Numbered from the stretch's first letter, positions 44,576-54,068 are shown. The stretch: 64,000 nucleotides of DNA from Nocardia higoensis (GCF_015477835.1 NZ_JADLQN010000001.1:1798001-1862000), one strand, 5' to 3'. Numbers and translations: made by a program. The notes: generated by a model from the letters alone, not told the origin.

Positions 44576-45544
44576 ATGACCAGCCCCGCCACCACTCGTG
44601 TGCGCCCCAGCGATTCCGACCTCGACGCCCAGAGCCCTGCTGCCGACCTGGTACGTGTGTACCTCAACGGGATCGGCCGCACAGCGCTGCTGACGGCTGC
44701 CGACGAGGTCGAGCTGGCCAAGCGCATCGAGGCGGGCCTCTACGCTCAGCACCTGCTGGAGACGAGCAAGCGCCTTTCGGCCGCGAAGAAGAAGGATCTC
44801 GCCTTCCTCGTGCGCGACGGACAGGTCGCCCGCTCGCATCTGCTCGAAGCCAACCTGCGGCTCGTGGTCTCCCTCGCCAAGCGCTACACCGGCCGCGGCA
44901 TGCCGCTGCTCGACCTGATCCAAGAGGGCAACCTCGGCCTGATCCGGGCCATGGAGAAGTTCGACTACGCCAAGGGCTTCAAGTTCTCCACCTACGCGAC
45001 CTGGTGGATCCGCCAGGCGATCACTCGGGGCATGGCCGATCAGAGCCGCACGATCCGGCTCCCTGTCCATCTCGTCGAGCAGGTCAACAAGCTCGCCCGC
45101 ATCAAGCGGGAACTGCACCAGCAGCTGGGTCGTGAGGCCACCGACGCGGAACTGTCGGCCGAATCCGGCATCCCGGTGGAGAAGATCGCCGACCTTCTCG
45201 ATCACAGTCGTGACCCGGTGAGCCTGGACATGCCGGTGGGCAACGACGAAGAGGCTCCGCTCGGCGATTTCATCGAGGACTCCGAGGCCACCTCGGCCGA
45301 GTCCGCGGTCATCGCCGGTCTGTTGCACCACGACGTGCGCAGCGTGCTGTCCACCCTCGACGAGCGTGAACAGCAGGTGATCCGGCTGCGCTTCGGCTTG
45401 GACGACGGCCAGCCGCGCACCCTCGATCAGATCGGCAAGCTGTTCGGCCTCTCCCGCGAGCGGGTCCGCCAGATCGAGCGAGAGGTCATGTCCAAGCTGC
45501 GCAAGGGCGAGCGGGCCGACCGGCTGCGCGCCTACGCGAGCTGA
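44576..45544 (+). CDS. sigB: principal-like RNA polymerase sigma factor SigB
   Basis: 322 aa, one fewer than M. tuberculosis SigB. Group-2 sigma factor: region 1.2 [16 protein letters not shown], region 2 [61 protein letters not shown] sequence nearly identical to SigA, region 3 [17 protein letters not shown], and region 4 [20 protein letters not shown]. It lacks the basic/acidic N-terminal tail of SigA. GGAGGC precedes the ATG. The ECF-type promoter implies stress control; the recognition helices suggest that its promoters overlap those of SigA. Confidence 0.96.
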   Translation: MTSPATTRVRPSDSDLDAQSPAADLVRVYLNGIGRTALLTAADEVELAKRIEAGLYAQHLLETSKRLSAAKKKDLAFLVRDGQVARSHLLEANLRLVVSLAKRYTGRGMPLLDLIQEGNLGLIRAMEKFDYAKGFKFSTYATWWIRQAITRGMADQSRTIRLPVHLVEQVNKLARIKRELHQQLGREATDAELSAESGIPVEKIADLLDHSRDPVSLDMPVGNDEEAPLGDFIEDSEATSAESAVIAGLLHHDVRSVLSTLDEREQQVIRLRFGLDDGQPRTLDQIGKLFGLSRERVRQIEREVMSKLRKGERADRLRAYAS

Positions 45545-45569
45545 CACACGCTCGTCCGCCCGACAGACC

Positions 45570-45606
45570 GATGCCGGGTCGGCTCCCCCTGGAGCGGCCC
45601 GGCATC
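45570..45606 (+). terminator. sigB terminator hairpin
   Basis: GATGCCGGG pairs with CCCGGCATC (9 bp) around an inner GCTCC/GGAGC stem, then TTCGC; 25 bp after the sigB stop. Confidence 0.75.
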
Positions 45607-45660
45607 TTCGCTGTTCACCCACCGGAGGTGGCGGACACTGCGACGACGAACGCGCGGCGA

Positions 45661-45969
45661 TCAGGCCGCGTCGACCTCGATGTCGTAGTTGACCGTCTCG
45701 CCCTCCACCGATGTGACGGTCACCGTCATGGTGCGGTTGACGCCGTCGGCGGTCATGCTGCACTCCAGGGTGGCGCCGACCTCGCCCGACAGATCGTCGG
45801 GACAGTCGACGTTGTCGACCTGCCCGAGCTGATCGGCCAGCGTCCGAGTGACGGAGCGCTCCAGATCGGCCTCCTCGACGGTGGGCGTGCTCGAGCCTAT
45901 GCTTACCACGCAGCCTGCCGTGGTGAGGCAGGCGAGCGCGATCAGTCCGGCGAGACGACGAGCGTTCAT
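45661..45969 (-). CDS. DUF4333 lipoprotein
   Basis: 102 aa with a type II signal peptide: MNARRLAGLIALACLTTAGC, lipobox LTTAGC, so Cys20 is the lipidated residue. The mature part carries the DUF4333 core (VDNVDCPDDLSGEVGATLECSM and VTVTSVEGETVNYDIEV) with one likely disulfide. Good Shine-Dalgarno (AGGAAGG). Surface-exposed small lipoprotein of unknown function; convergent with sigB. Confidence 0.88.
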   Translation of the reverse strand: MNARRLAGLIALACLTTAGCVVSIGSSTPTVEEADLERSVTRTLADQLGQVDNVDCPDDLSGEVGATLECSMTADGVNRTMTVTVTSVEGETVNYDIEVDAA

Positions 45970-46138
45970 GGGTACGACCTTCCTGGCGGGGACCGCGTCC
46001 CCTTATCCGGCACGCGTCGAATCCCACCGTAGATCGCGGCCGGGCACCTGAGCTGTTAACGCCGAGCATCCGATTCGCGACCGGCCGTGGTGTCTGGGTC
46101 GTGCGGGCCGGTCCAGCCTGCTGTGCGATCGTCTGTCT

Positions 46139-48868
46139 TCAGGCCAGCCGGCGCGGGCCTTCGTCGAATCGGCTCGGCTCGGGGCCGATACGCCCACGTG
46201 CGTAGAGGATCTCGGCCGAGGTCGGCGACGCCAGTACCGGATCGAAGGCCAGTTCACGCATCTCGGGCAGATCGTCGAACAGCGCGGAAATCCGTTGCGC
46301 GAGTTCTACCAGCGCGGCTTTGTCCACGCGCGGGCTGGCTGGAGTGCCGGACAACAGCGGGGCGGCACGGGGCGCGTCGATCAACGCGGCCGCTTCCGAC
46401 TCGGTGAGCGGCAGCGCGCGGTAGGCCCGGTCGCCGAGCATTTCGATGATCAGCCCGGACAATCCGAATTCGATCACCGACCCGAACGACGGATCGTCCT
46501 GTACTCGCAGAATGCAACCGACGCCCTTGGTCGCCATCCGCTGGATGTGCAGCACCGGGTCGCCGCACATCCGGACCAGGTCGAGATATGCCTGACGCAC
46601 CGCTTCCGGGCGCCACAGGTCCAACCGCACACCGCTGAGATCGGCTCTCTTGCGCCACATTTCACCGGTCGCCTTGGCCGCCACCGGATAGCCGAGTTCC
46701 TCGGCCGCCGCCACCGCCTCGTCTGCGGTGCGCACCTCGCGGAACTCGACGACCGGAATGCCATAGCAGTCCAGCAGTTCCACTACTTCCAGATCGGTCA
46801 GCCTGCGCCCGCCCGATTCGGCCATCCACTTCGCCACCAACGCCGCCGCCCGGTCGGCGTCGATGCCCTCCGGACGGACCACTGTCGAGACGGGCCGATC
46901 GCGCCAGCGGGCGTAGCGGTGGACTCGGGCAAGCGCCCGAGCGGCCCGTTCCGGATCGGGATAGGAGGGAATCGAACCGCGTACCGCCATGCCGTTGCGC
47001 CCACGCACCGAGAGCAGATGCGGCAGGCCCTGTTCGGCGACGAAGGTCGTGAGAATCGGCTTGCCCGCCTCCGGGACCGCCGCAGAAGCCGAACGGATGG
47101 CATCGGCGAAACTGGCCATCGGCACCGGCACCGGCGGCGCGAACACCACGATCAACGCGTCGCAGGCGTCGTCGCGCAGCGCCTCGACCACCGCGTCGAG
47201 GTAGGCGCCCGGCGAGGCATGCGGCCCCACGTTCACCGGTTCGGCCACCTCGAGCCCTTCTCCTCGTGCCGCGTCGACGGCCAGCCAGCTCAATGCGGTG
47301 CTGTTGGAGATCACCGCCAGGCGCGGCCCGCGGGGCAGGGGCTGATACCCCAGCATCGCCGCGCAGTCGAACAGTTCGGAGATGGAGTCGACCTGCACGA
47401 CGCCCGCCTGGGCGAACAGGTCGCGCACGATGGATCGGTCGATGTCGCCGCCCGGCCGCCTGGTGCGCACCGAACGCCCACTGCTCACCGCGACGATCGG
47501 TTTGGTGCGCGCGACACGACGCGCGATCCGCGAGAACTTGCGCGGATTGCCGAAGCTCTCCAGGTACAGCAGCACCACATCGGTCGCCGGATCGGTGTCC
47601 CAGTACTGCAGCAGATCGTTGCCGGATACATCGGCGCGATTGCCCGCCGAGGCGAACGTCGACAACCCCAGATTTCGCGCCGCGGCCTCGCCGAGGATCG
47701 CCACACCGAGCGGCCCGGACTGGCAGAAGAAGCCGATCCGCCCACGCGGCGGCAGTATCGAGGCCAGCGTCGCGTTCATCGCGACTGCCGGATCGTTGTT
47801 CGCGATGCCCAGCGCACTCGGCCCGACCACCCGCATGCCGTGCCCGCGCGCGGCGGCCACGAGTTCATGCTCGGCGGCCAGCCCCTCGGGCCCGGTCTCG
47901 GCGAACCCGGCGGTCAGCACGACCAGCCCTTTGACCCCCTTGGCCAGACAGTCGTCGAGCACCGAGTCGATCTCCGGCGCGGGCACCGCGATGACCGCGA
48001 GATCGACCTCGTCGGGAATCTCGCGCACCGTCGCGTAAGCCCGCACCCCACGCACCGACCTGCGATTGGGGTTCACCGGGAACACCGGCCCCTGGAAGCT
48101 GCCGGACAGCAGGTTGGCCAGCACCGCACCGCCGACCCGACCGGTCCCCGGCGTCGCGCCGATCACCGCGATCGACCGCGGCGCGAGCAAATTGCCGACG
48201 CTGCGCGCCTCGGAGGCCCGCTCACGCGCATCGCGCACCGAGACCAGCGCCTCGGTCGGGTCGATGGCGAACTCGAGGTGCAGCACGGTGCCGTCGCGGC
48301 TGCGTTCGACCTGGTAGCCGGCTTCCCGGAAGACGGTCACCATCGCGAAGTTCTCGGCGAGCACCTCCGCGACGAAGGTCTGGATCCGATTCTCCGCCGC
48401 CGCGCCCGCCAGATGCTCGAGCAGGATCGAACCGAGACCACGCCCTTGATGTTCGTCGGCGACGACGAAGGCCACCTCTGCCGAGCGCGGCCCCGGCCGG
48501 TCGATGAGTTCGTAGCGGCCCACCGCGATGATCGCGTCACCCAGTTCCGCGACCAGCCCGACCCGATCGCGGTAGTCGACGTGGGTCGTGCGGTGCAGAT
48601 CCTTCGGTGAGATCCGCGGGTACGGGCCGAAGTAGCGCAGGTACCGGGTGCGATCGGAGAGCGCGGTGTGGAAGGCCTGCATCCTGTCGGCATCGTCGGG
48701 GACGATCGGCCGCAACCGCACCACACCGCCATCGGAGGCCAGTACATCGGCGAACCAGTGCTGCGGCGGGGCGAACGTCGCCGCCTCGGCACCCGACGAC
48801 GCATCCGTGGCGCCGGCCCCGGCGCCGGTACTCGTCCGGGCGGCGGTGTCGAGGGTCGGGTCAGTCAC
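46139..48868 (-). CDS. GNAT acetyltransferase / acyl-CoA synthetase (ADP-forming)-like fusion, protein lysine acetyltransferase (Pat type II)
   Basis: 909 aa. N-terminal GNAT domain (about 45-205) with the acetyl-CoA loop EHQGRGLGSILLEHL (about 143). Then a CoA-binding Rossmann domain (SIAVIGATPGTGRVGGAVLANLL), a ligase-CoA domain (GFFCQSGPLGVAIL, FASAGNRADVSGNDLLQYW) and a C-terminal ATP-grasp domain (EELGYPVAAKATGEMWRKRADLSGVRLDL). In active ADP-forming synthetases the segment after SGRS is a SHTGAL block holding the phosphorylated His; here (about 463-480) it is arginine-rich with no such His. This argues for a regulatory, acetyl-CoA-sensing synthetase part on a lysine acetyltransferase. 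GTG 48868 overlaps the acuC stop by 8 nt, with GGAGG inside acuC. Confidence 0.88.
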   Translation of the reverse strand: MTDPTLDTAARTSTGAGAGATDASSGAEAATFAPPQHWFADVLASDGGVVRLRPIVPDDADRMQAFHTALSDRTRYLRYFGPYPRISPKDLHRTTHVDYRDRVGLVAELGDAIIAVGRYELIDRPGPRSAEVAFVVADEHQGRGLGSILLEHLAGAAAENRIQTFVAEVLAENFAMVTVFREAGYQVERSRDGTVLHLEFAIDPTEALVSVRDARERASEARSVGNLLAPRSIAVIGATPGTGRVGGAVLANLLSGSFQGPVFPVNPNRRSVRGVRAYATVREIPDEVDLAVIAVPAPEIDSVLDDCLAKGVKGLVVLTAGFAETGPEGLAAEHELVAAARGHGMRVVGPSALGIANNDPAVAMNATLASILPPRGRIGFFCQSGPLGVAILGEAAARNLGLSTFASAGNRADVSGNDLLQYWDTDPATDVVLLYLESFGNPRKFSRIARRVARTKPIVAVSSGRSVRTRRPGGDIDRSIVRDLFAQAGVVQVDSISELFDCAAMLGYQPLPRGPRLAVISNSTALSWLAVDAARGEGLEVAEPVNVGPHASPGAYLDAVVEALRDDACDALIVVFAPPVPVPMASFADAIRSASAAVPEAGKPILTTFVAEQGLPHLLSVRGRNGMAVRGSIPSYPDPERAARALARVHRYARWRDRPVSTVVRPEGIDADRAAALVAKWMAESGGRRLTDLEVVELLDCYGIPVVEFREVRTADEAVAAAEELGYPVAAKATGEMWRKRADLSGVRLDLWRPEAVRQAYLDLVRMCGDPVLHIQRMATKGVGCILRVQDDPSFGSVIEFGLSGLIIEMLGDRAYRALPLTESEAAALIDAPRAAPLLSGTPASPRVDKAALVELAQRISALFDDLPEMRELAFDPVLASPTSAEILYARGRIGPEPSRFDEGPRRLA

Positions 48869-50126
48869 GGGGATCCTCCGGGTCCAGTCCTAGTAGTGCG
48901 AAACTCGCGCGGCGGGTGGCGAGTACGGCGGAATCGACGGAACGTTGCGCGCGGTCGAGGCGGGCGTCGCCGGTCTCGACCGTGCCTCCCGGTCCGTCCC
49001 ACGGACGAAACGCGCAGTCCCCGCCGTCGCCCATCGTGCTCGGGGGCTCGACCGCGGGCGCGGCGGCGCGCACCAGATCCGTCCACGAGGCCGGGATCGG
49101 CGTCGCCGGGTCCACGTCGCGGCCGAGCGCCGCGGCCAGCAGATGCGTCCAGGCGCGCGGGACCACCCGCACGAGCCCGTAACCGCCGCCGCCGAGTGCC
49201 AGCCAGCGGCCCTCGGCATAGCGGTCGGCCAGCTCGCGCATCGCCAGAATCGCCGCGCGCTGGCCGTCCACGGTCAGTTCGAGATCGGCCAGCGGATCTT
49301 CCCGATGGGTGTCCGCGCCGCACTGGCTGATGATGATCTGTGGACGGAACGCCGCGATCGCGCCGGGCACGACGGCATGGAATCCGCGAAGCCACTGCGC
49401 ATCCCTGGTCCCGGGCAGCAACGCCAGATTGACGGCGGTGCCCTCCGCCGCACCGAGACCGGCTTCGTCGGGCCAGCCGGTGTTGGGCCACAGGGTCGCC
49501 GGATGCTGATGGATGGACATCGTCAGCACGCGCGGGTCGGTGTAGAAGGCGCGCTGCACACCGTCACCGTGGTGGACGTCGACATCGATATAGGCGATGC
49601 GGTCGTACCCGTGATCGAGTAGCCACGAGATCGCCACGGCCGCATCGTTGTAGATGCAGAAGCCCGCCGCCGAGGACGGCATGGCGTGATGCATGCCACC
49701 GCCGATGCTCACCGCCCGGCGGGTGCGCCCCTCGGCGATCGCCCGGGCGGCCGCCAGTGTGCCGCCCACGATCACCGAGGCCGCCTGATGCATTCCCGGG
49801 AACACCGGGTTGTCGGCCGAGCCGAGCCCGTAGGGCGGTGAGACGGGTTCCCCCGGCGGCTGTACCGCGTGCTCGACGGCTTCGATGTAATCGGCGGTGT
49901 GGATGCGCAGTAATTCCCCTCGTCCGCACTCGGCCGGCTCGAGGGTCTCCACCCCGTCGAGCAGCCCCAGGCTGCGGGCCAGCGCCATCGTCAACTTCAG
50001 GCGCGCGGGCTTCATCGGATGCTGCGGTGTCCAGGTGTAGTCCAGGAACTTGTCCGACCAGACGACTGTGCCCGAGTCCGCCGGTGCGGCACGACCGGGA
50101 GGCGGCGCCGAGGATGCAGTGGCCAT
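48861..50126 (-). CDS. acuC: AcuC-type class I histone deacetylase family protein
   Basis: 421 aa from ATG 50126, chosen because TACCGT sits 7 nt before it (leaderless); an ATG 16 codons upstream (50174) is possible. Zn-dependent lysine deacetylase: IGGGMHHAMPSSAAGFCIYNDAAVAI (tandem His, about 145), YIDVDVHHGDGVQRAFY (zinc Asp/His, about 183), SQCGADTHREDPL (zinc Asp) and ALGGGGYGL. In B. subtilis AcuC deacetylates and so activates acetyl-CoA synthetase. Here it is first in an operon with the GNAT fusion enzyme, forming a writer-eraser pair. Confidence 0.92.
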   Translation of the reverse strand: MATASSAPPPGRAAPADSGTVVWSDKFLDYTWTPQHPMKPARLKLTMALARSLGLLDGVETLEPAECGRGELLRIHTADYIEAVEHAVQPPGEPVSPPYGLGSADNPVFPGMHQAASVIVGGTLAAARAIAEGRTRRAVSIGGGMHHAMPSSAAGFCIYNDAAVAISWLLDHGYDRIAYIDVDVHHGDGVQRAFYTDPRVLTMSIHQHPATLWPNTGWPDEAGLGAAEGTAVNLALLPGTRDAQWLRGFHAVVPGAIAAFRPQIIISQCGADTHREDPLADLELTVDGQRAAILAMRELADRYAEGRWLALGGGGYGLVRVVPRAWTHLLAAALGRDVDPATPIPASWTDLVRAAAPAVEPPSTMGDGGDCAFRPWDGPGGTVETGDARLDRAQRSVDSAVLATRRASFALLGLDPEDPRD

Positions 50127-50133
50127 GGGCGCA

Positions 50134-50139
50134 ACGGTA
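50134..50139 (-). promoter_or_regulatory. -10 hexamer for acuC (leaderless type)
   Basis: TACCGT on the minus strand, 7 nt before ATG 50126. Confidence 0.45.
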
Positions 50140-50311
50140 CGCGGGAAGGCATGGGCCACGTCCACCGTTGTCATGCAGTAGAAATATGGCACGAGCGCAC
50201 GCGACGGCAGCCGTGCGCCGACGAGGTCCCCGTTGCGGCGTGTTCGAATGAGCCGGTAAGCGTGTGTACCGCCGTGCCTGGGTAGAATTCGTGCAGACGA
50301 AGGGGTAACTG

Positions 50312-50998
50312 GTGAAGGATCTGGTCGACACCACGGAGATGTATCTCCGTACCATCTATGACCTCGAGGAGGAAGGCGTCGTGCCGCTGCGCGCACGTAT
50401 CGCCGAGCGCCTCGAGCAGAGCGGGCCGACCGTCAGCCAGACCGTGGCGCGGATGGAACGCGACGGGCTCCTGCTCGTGGCAGGCGACCGGCACCTGGAG
50501 TTGACCGACAAGGGCCGCGCCATGGCGGTCGCGGTCATGCGCAAGCACCGGCTCGCCGAGCGGTTGCTGGTCGACATCATCGGCCTGGACTGGCAGAACG
50601 TGCACGCCGAGGCGTGCCGATGGGAGCACGTGATGAGCGAGGACGTCGAACGTCGTCTCGTCGAGGTGCTCAATCACCCGACCACCTCCCCCTACGGCAA
50701 CCCCATCCCCGGTCTCGACGAACTCGGCATCACCGCGCCCCGGTACAACGAGGAGCAACTGGTCCGGCTCTCCGATCTGCCGCACGGCCTCGGGCAGGCG
50801 GTGGTGGTCCGCCGGCTCGCCGAACACATCCAGAACGACCCCGAGGTGATAGGCCGGCTGCGCGAAGCGGGCGTGGTTCCCGACGCGCGGGTGACCGTCG
50901 AGTCCAGGCCCGGCGCGGTGATCATCACCGTTCCCGGTCACTCGGAATTCGAACTGTCCGACGAGATGGCGCACGCCGTCCAGGTGAAGCTGGCCTGA
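50312..50998 (+). CDS. ideR: iron-dependent transcriptional regulator IdeR (DtxR family)
   Basis: 228 aa, nearly identical in its first 140 residues to mycobacterial IdeR as I remember it. Winged helix LRARIAERLEQSGPTVSQTVARMERDGLL; metal ligands of site 1 and site 2 can be placed at Met10, in KHRLAERLL (His79, Glu83) and in ACRWEHVMS (Cys102, Glu105, His106); the C-terminal SH3-like domain is present. With Fe2+ it represses siderophore and uptake genes and activates storage genes. GTG start with AAGGGG; TAGAAT (50283-50288) is a plausible -10. No iron box was recognised in this window. Confidence 0.96.
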   Translation: MKDLVDTTEMYLRTIYDLEEEGVVPLRARIAERLEQSGPTVSQTVARMERDGLLLVAGDRHLELTDKGRAMAVAVMRKHRLAERLLVDIIGLDWQNVHAEACRWEHVMSEDVERRLVEVLNHPTTSPYGNPIPGLDELGITAPRYNEEQLVRLSDLPHGLGQAVVVRRLAEHIQNDPEVIGRLREAGVVPDARVTVESRPGAVIITVPGHSEFELSDEMAHAVQVKLA

Positions 50999-51001
50999 TA
51001 C

Positions 51002-51982
51002 ATGAAACTTCTCGTAACGGGTGGCGCGGGCTACGTCGGCGGCGGCTGCGCCCAGGTACTGCTGGAAGACGGCCACGAGGTCGTGGTCGTCGACGACCTG
51101 TCGACCGGAAACGCCGAGGGAGTTCCGTCCGGGGCGCGCTTCGTCGAAGGTGACGTCGCCGAAGCCGGCGCCGAGCTGCTCGCCGCCGAGACCTTCGACG
51201 GAGTACTGCATTTCGCTGCGCAGTCGCTGGTCGGCGAGTCGGTGCAACGGCCGCAGCAATACTGGCACGGCAATGTGGTGACAACCCTGTCGCTGCTCGA
51301 AGCCATTCGCCGGACCGGTACCCCGCGGCTGGTGTTCTCCTCGACCGCCGCGGTGTACGGCGAACCCGAGCAGGTGCCGATCACCGAGGACGCCCCGACG
51401 CGCCCCACCAATCCCTACGGTGCGACCAAGCTCGCCATCGATCACGCCATCACCTCCTACGCCGTCGCGCACGGGCTGGCCGCGACCAGTCTGCGCTACT
51501 TCAATGTCGCGGGCGCCTACGGCGGCCTCGGCGAGAACCGCGTGGTGGAAACCCATCTCATCCCCTTGGTGCTGCAGGTCGCGCTCGGGCACCGGCCCGC
51601 GATCTCGGTGTTCGGCACCGACTGGCCGACCCCGGACGGCACCGCGGTCCGCGACTACATCCACATCCGGGATCTGGCCGACGCGCATCTCCTTGCGCTG
51701 ACCGCCTCCGAACCCGGCTCCCACCGCATCTACAACCTGGGCAGCGGTACGGGTTTCTCGGTGCGCGAGGTCATATCGGCGTGCGAACGGGTCACCGGGC
51801 TGCCGATCGCCGTGCAGGACGCCCCGCGTCGGGCAGGCGACCCGGCGGTGCTGATCGCCTCGAGCGAACGCGCGATCACCGACCTCGGCTGGAAACCCCA
51901 GCACACCGATCTCGACGAGATCGTCTCCGACGCGTGGGATTTCCTGCGTTCGCTGGGTTCGCGCGCGCACAGCGCCCACTGA
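51002..51982 (+). CDS. galE: UDP-glucose 4-epimerase GalE
   Basis: 326-aa extended SDR. NAD motif [26 protein letters not shown], catalytic Ser/Tyr/Lys with [11 protein letters not shown] and [14 protein letters not shown], and the substrate region YFNVAGAYG. Interconverts UDP-glucose and UDP-galactose, supplying galactan for arabinogalactan. It starts 3 bp after the ideR stop, so the two are co-transcribed; a dtxR-galE pair is also known in Corynebacterium. Confidence 0.93.
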   Translation: MKLLVTGGAGYVGGGCAQVLLEDGHEVVVVDDLSTGNAEGVPSGARFVEGDVAEAGAELLAAETFDGVLHFAAQSLVGESVQRPQQYWHGNVVTTLSLLEAIRRTGTPRLVFSSTAAVYGEPEQVPITEDAPTRPTNPYGATKLAIDHAITSYAVAHGLAATSLRYFNVAGAYGGLGENRVVETHLIPLVLQVALGHRPAISVFGTDWPTPDGTAVRDYIHIRDLADAHLLALTASEPGSHRIYNLGSGTGFSVREVISACERVTGLPIAVQDAPRRAGDPAVLIASSERAITDLGWKPQHTDLDEIVSDAWDFLRSLGSRAHSAH

Positions 51983-51993
51983 ACCCTGGGCGC

Positions 51994-53958
51994 TCACCGC
52001 GTCGTCGGTCCCAGATCGACGCCGAGACAGGCGGCCGTGTCGTATCCGCTGCGCGCCAGCTTGCGCAGATGATTCGGCCGCATGCCGGCCCGCAATGCGG
52101 TGTCGAGCAGCACGGCCATCGCGTGCGTGGCGTCGGCGCGCAGCGCGGCGTCGAGCGCGATACCCGCGAACGGCCCGTCGCCACGCACGTAGGCGCTGTA
52201 TGCCACCAGCGTTGCCGGGTCGGCGCGGTCAGGGCCGGTGCAGGCGCGAGCCAACCGTATCCACCATTGCTCCGCCGCGTCCGCATGATCGCCGACGGCC
52301 AAGCCGAACAGCGCGTCACGGACCGCCCGTTCACGCAGTGTGACGAGCGCGACGGCGACCTCCTCCGCATCCGGAATCGTTCCCGATTCCATCGTGGTGA
52401 TCTGCTGGAGTACGCCTTCCAGCGCGCGCCTGCGGTATCCGAGCACATCGCCGCAGCGCAGGGCACGGACGAAGGCGGTGCGCGCCTTGACCGCAACCGA
52501 GCCGATCCGCGCGGCGACCTCCTCGCGCAACTCCTCGTCGGGCTCGAGCACGGCGACCAGTTCAGCCCGTGAGGGCAGGATCGCCCGTCCATCCAGCACG
52601 TTGGCCACCGCCACGACCGAGGCGGTGGGGTCCGGCAACCTGCCCACGCGCGGCACCCCGGACAGGCTCCACCACTGCGTCCCGGCCGCTATGGCGCGGG
52701 TCGCCCAAGCTCCGCCGACCCGCAGACCTTCACGCTCCAAGCACCGAAGCACCCGGCTCATCAGTCGGGTCCCGGAGAATCCCGCGGTGGCGGCCGAGGC
52801 TGCCGGTGCGGCGAGCCGATCATCGACCATCACCGCGAGCACGTCTCTGCTCTGTGAGGTCGTGGCGACATTCACCGTGCATGCGGCAAACCGCGCGGCG
52901 GCCTCGGCAACGCGGCCCTTGCCGGGCTCGAGGTCGAACCGGATCACCGAGCGGATCTCGGCGACCCCCTCACGCGCCGCCTCGGGCCCGAGTACCGCGA
53001 CTACCAGCGACCGTTGCGGAAAGAACCCGACCAGCGCGGGCAACGCCGCGATCAGCTCCCCCACCTCGTCGAGCCGCAGCCGCTGGTCGGGATTACTCGA
53101 TCCGTAGCGCGGCGCCGCTTCCCCGCACTCGGTGGTGACGTCGACCGGCGGCGGCAACATCACCCCCGCCAGCGGATCCGGCAGCGAGTCGTCGGGCGGC
53201 GGTACCTGCGCCGACCACGGATGCGGCCGCGCGAATTGCTGCTGCTCCGGCGTCTCGTCGAACCGGTCGTGCGTGCGGCTACCCGTCGGAGACGTGTCTC
53301 CCGGAGAATCCCCGTGCGGTGACTTCCCCTGCGGCGACCGAGCGGGCAGCTCGGGACCGCCGGGCACACCCTGGGGCCCAGGTCGCGGCCGACGCGAGGA
53401 CAGAATTGTCGGCCGCACGCATACCCCGCCGCCCAGGCCGGCGGAACGCGGGCCACAGGGCCGGGCCACAGGCGCCGACGGCGCGTTGCCGCTACCCACG
53501 GCACCGAGCTGATGATCCGCTCCGCGATCCGGGCACGAGCCGGGAACCGTACAGCCGTCGAGAGGGGGTCGCGGTACCCGGTCCGCGGCGGAGGAGACAT
53601 CGTCCGGCGCGGCTCCGCCGGAAACCGGCACCTCTCGGGTGGGAAGCTCTCCCGCCGGAACGGGCACCACCGCTCCAGGCGAAACCGGCACCTGTTCCGC
53701 AGGAAGTGCCGAGGGCGCCGCGGACACCGGCCTCCCCGTACCGACCGACCAAGGCTGAACGACCGGCAGGGGTGTCACCGACGAGCAAATTCGCTCCGGG
53801 GCCGAACCGTCTCCGCGCTCCCCTCGTGGCCGCAACTGCACCGGACCGAGCGCGGCATCCACCGGCGTCGGCGCCTTCGTGCACGGAACCGGGGGCCCGC
53901 TGCTCGACGGCACGGACGAAGCGGTGTCACCGGCGGGATTCAGTGGTGTGCTTGTCAT
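51994..53958 (-). CDS. DUF4192 protein with long proline-rich N-terminal extension
   Basis: 654 aa from ATG 53958. The DUF4192 domain spans about 300-654 (RLRLDEVGELIAALPALVGFFPQRSLVVAVLG, SRVLRCLEREGLRVGGAWA, AYSAYVRGDGPFAGIALDAAL). DUF4192 proteins are usually only about that long; here ~300 residues of Pro/Ser/Ala/Val-rich low-complexity sequence precede it, with short tandem motifs (VPVSPGAVVPVPAGELPTRE and SPQGKSPHGDSPGDTSPTGS). Codon usage keeps a high GC third position there, so the extension looks translated, but a start near residue 250-300 cannot be excluded. Convergent with galE, 11 bp gap. Function unknown. Confidence 0.78.
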   Translation of the reverse strand: MTSTPLNPAGDTASSVPSSSGPPVPCTKAPTPVDAALGPVQLRPRGERGDGSAPERICSSVTPLPVVQPWSVGTGRPVSAAPSALPAEQVPVSPGAVVPVPAGELPTREVPVSGGAAPDDVSSAADRVPRPPLDGCTVPGSCPDRGADHQLGAVGSGNAPSAPVARPCGPRSAGLGGGVCVRPTILSSRRPRPGPQGVPGGPELPARSPQGKSPHGDSPGDTSPTGSRTHDRFDETPEQQQFARPHPWSAQVPPPDDSLPDPLAGVMLPPPVDVTTECGEAAPRYGSSNPDQRLRLDEVGELIAALPALVGFFPQRSLVVAVLGPEAAREGVAEIRSVIRFDLEPGKGRVAEAAARFAACTVNVATTSQSRDVLAVMVDDRLAAPAASAATAGFSGTRLMSRVLRCLEREGLRVGGAWATRAIAAGTQWWSLSGVPRVGRLPDPTASVVAVANVLDGRAILPSRAELVAVLEPDEELREEVAARIGSVAVKARTAFVRALRCGDVLGYRRRALEGVLQQITTMESGTIPDAEEVAVALVTLRERAVRDALFGLAVGDHADAAEQWWIRLARACTGPDRADPATLVAYSAYVRGDGPFAGIALDAALRADATHAMAVLLDTALRAGMRPNHLRKLARSGYDTAACLGVDLGPTTR

Positions 53959-54068
53959 GCCGCCGACAATGCCCGCACGCCCCACCGTGCCGCGCGCGGC
54001 GACCTGCGCTTTTACCGACCCTGTGGATAACAGCCCGGCTGTGGACAGCCGCTCGCCGGGCGTCCCCG

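Noticed and set aside
46295..48610. 771-codon plus-strand frame opposite the GNAT fusion gene
   Set aside because: Composition is His/Arg/Gln-rich shadow sequence; the minus strand has clear conserved domains throughout.
50127..50311. IdeR iron box in front of ideR or acuC
   Set aside because: Nothing close to the TTAGGTTAGGCTAACCTAA consensus is present.
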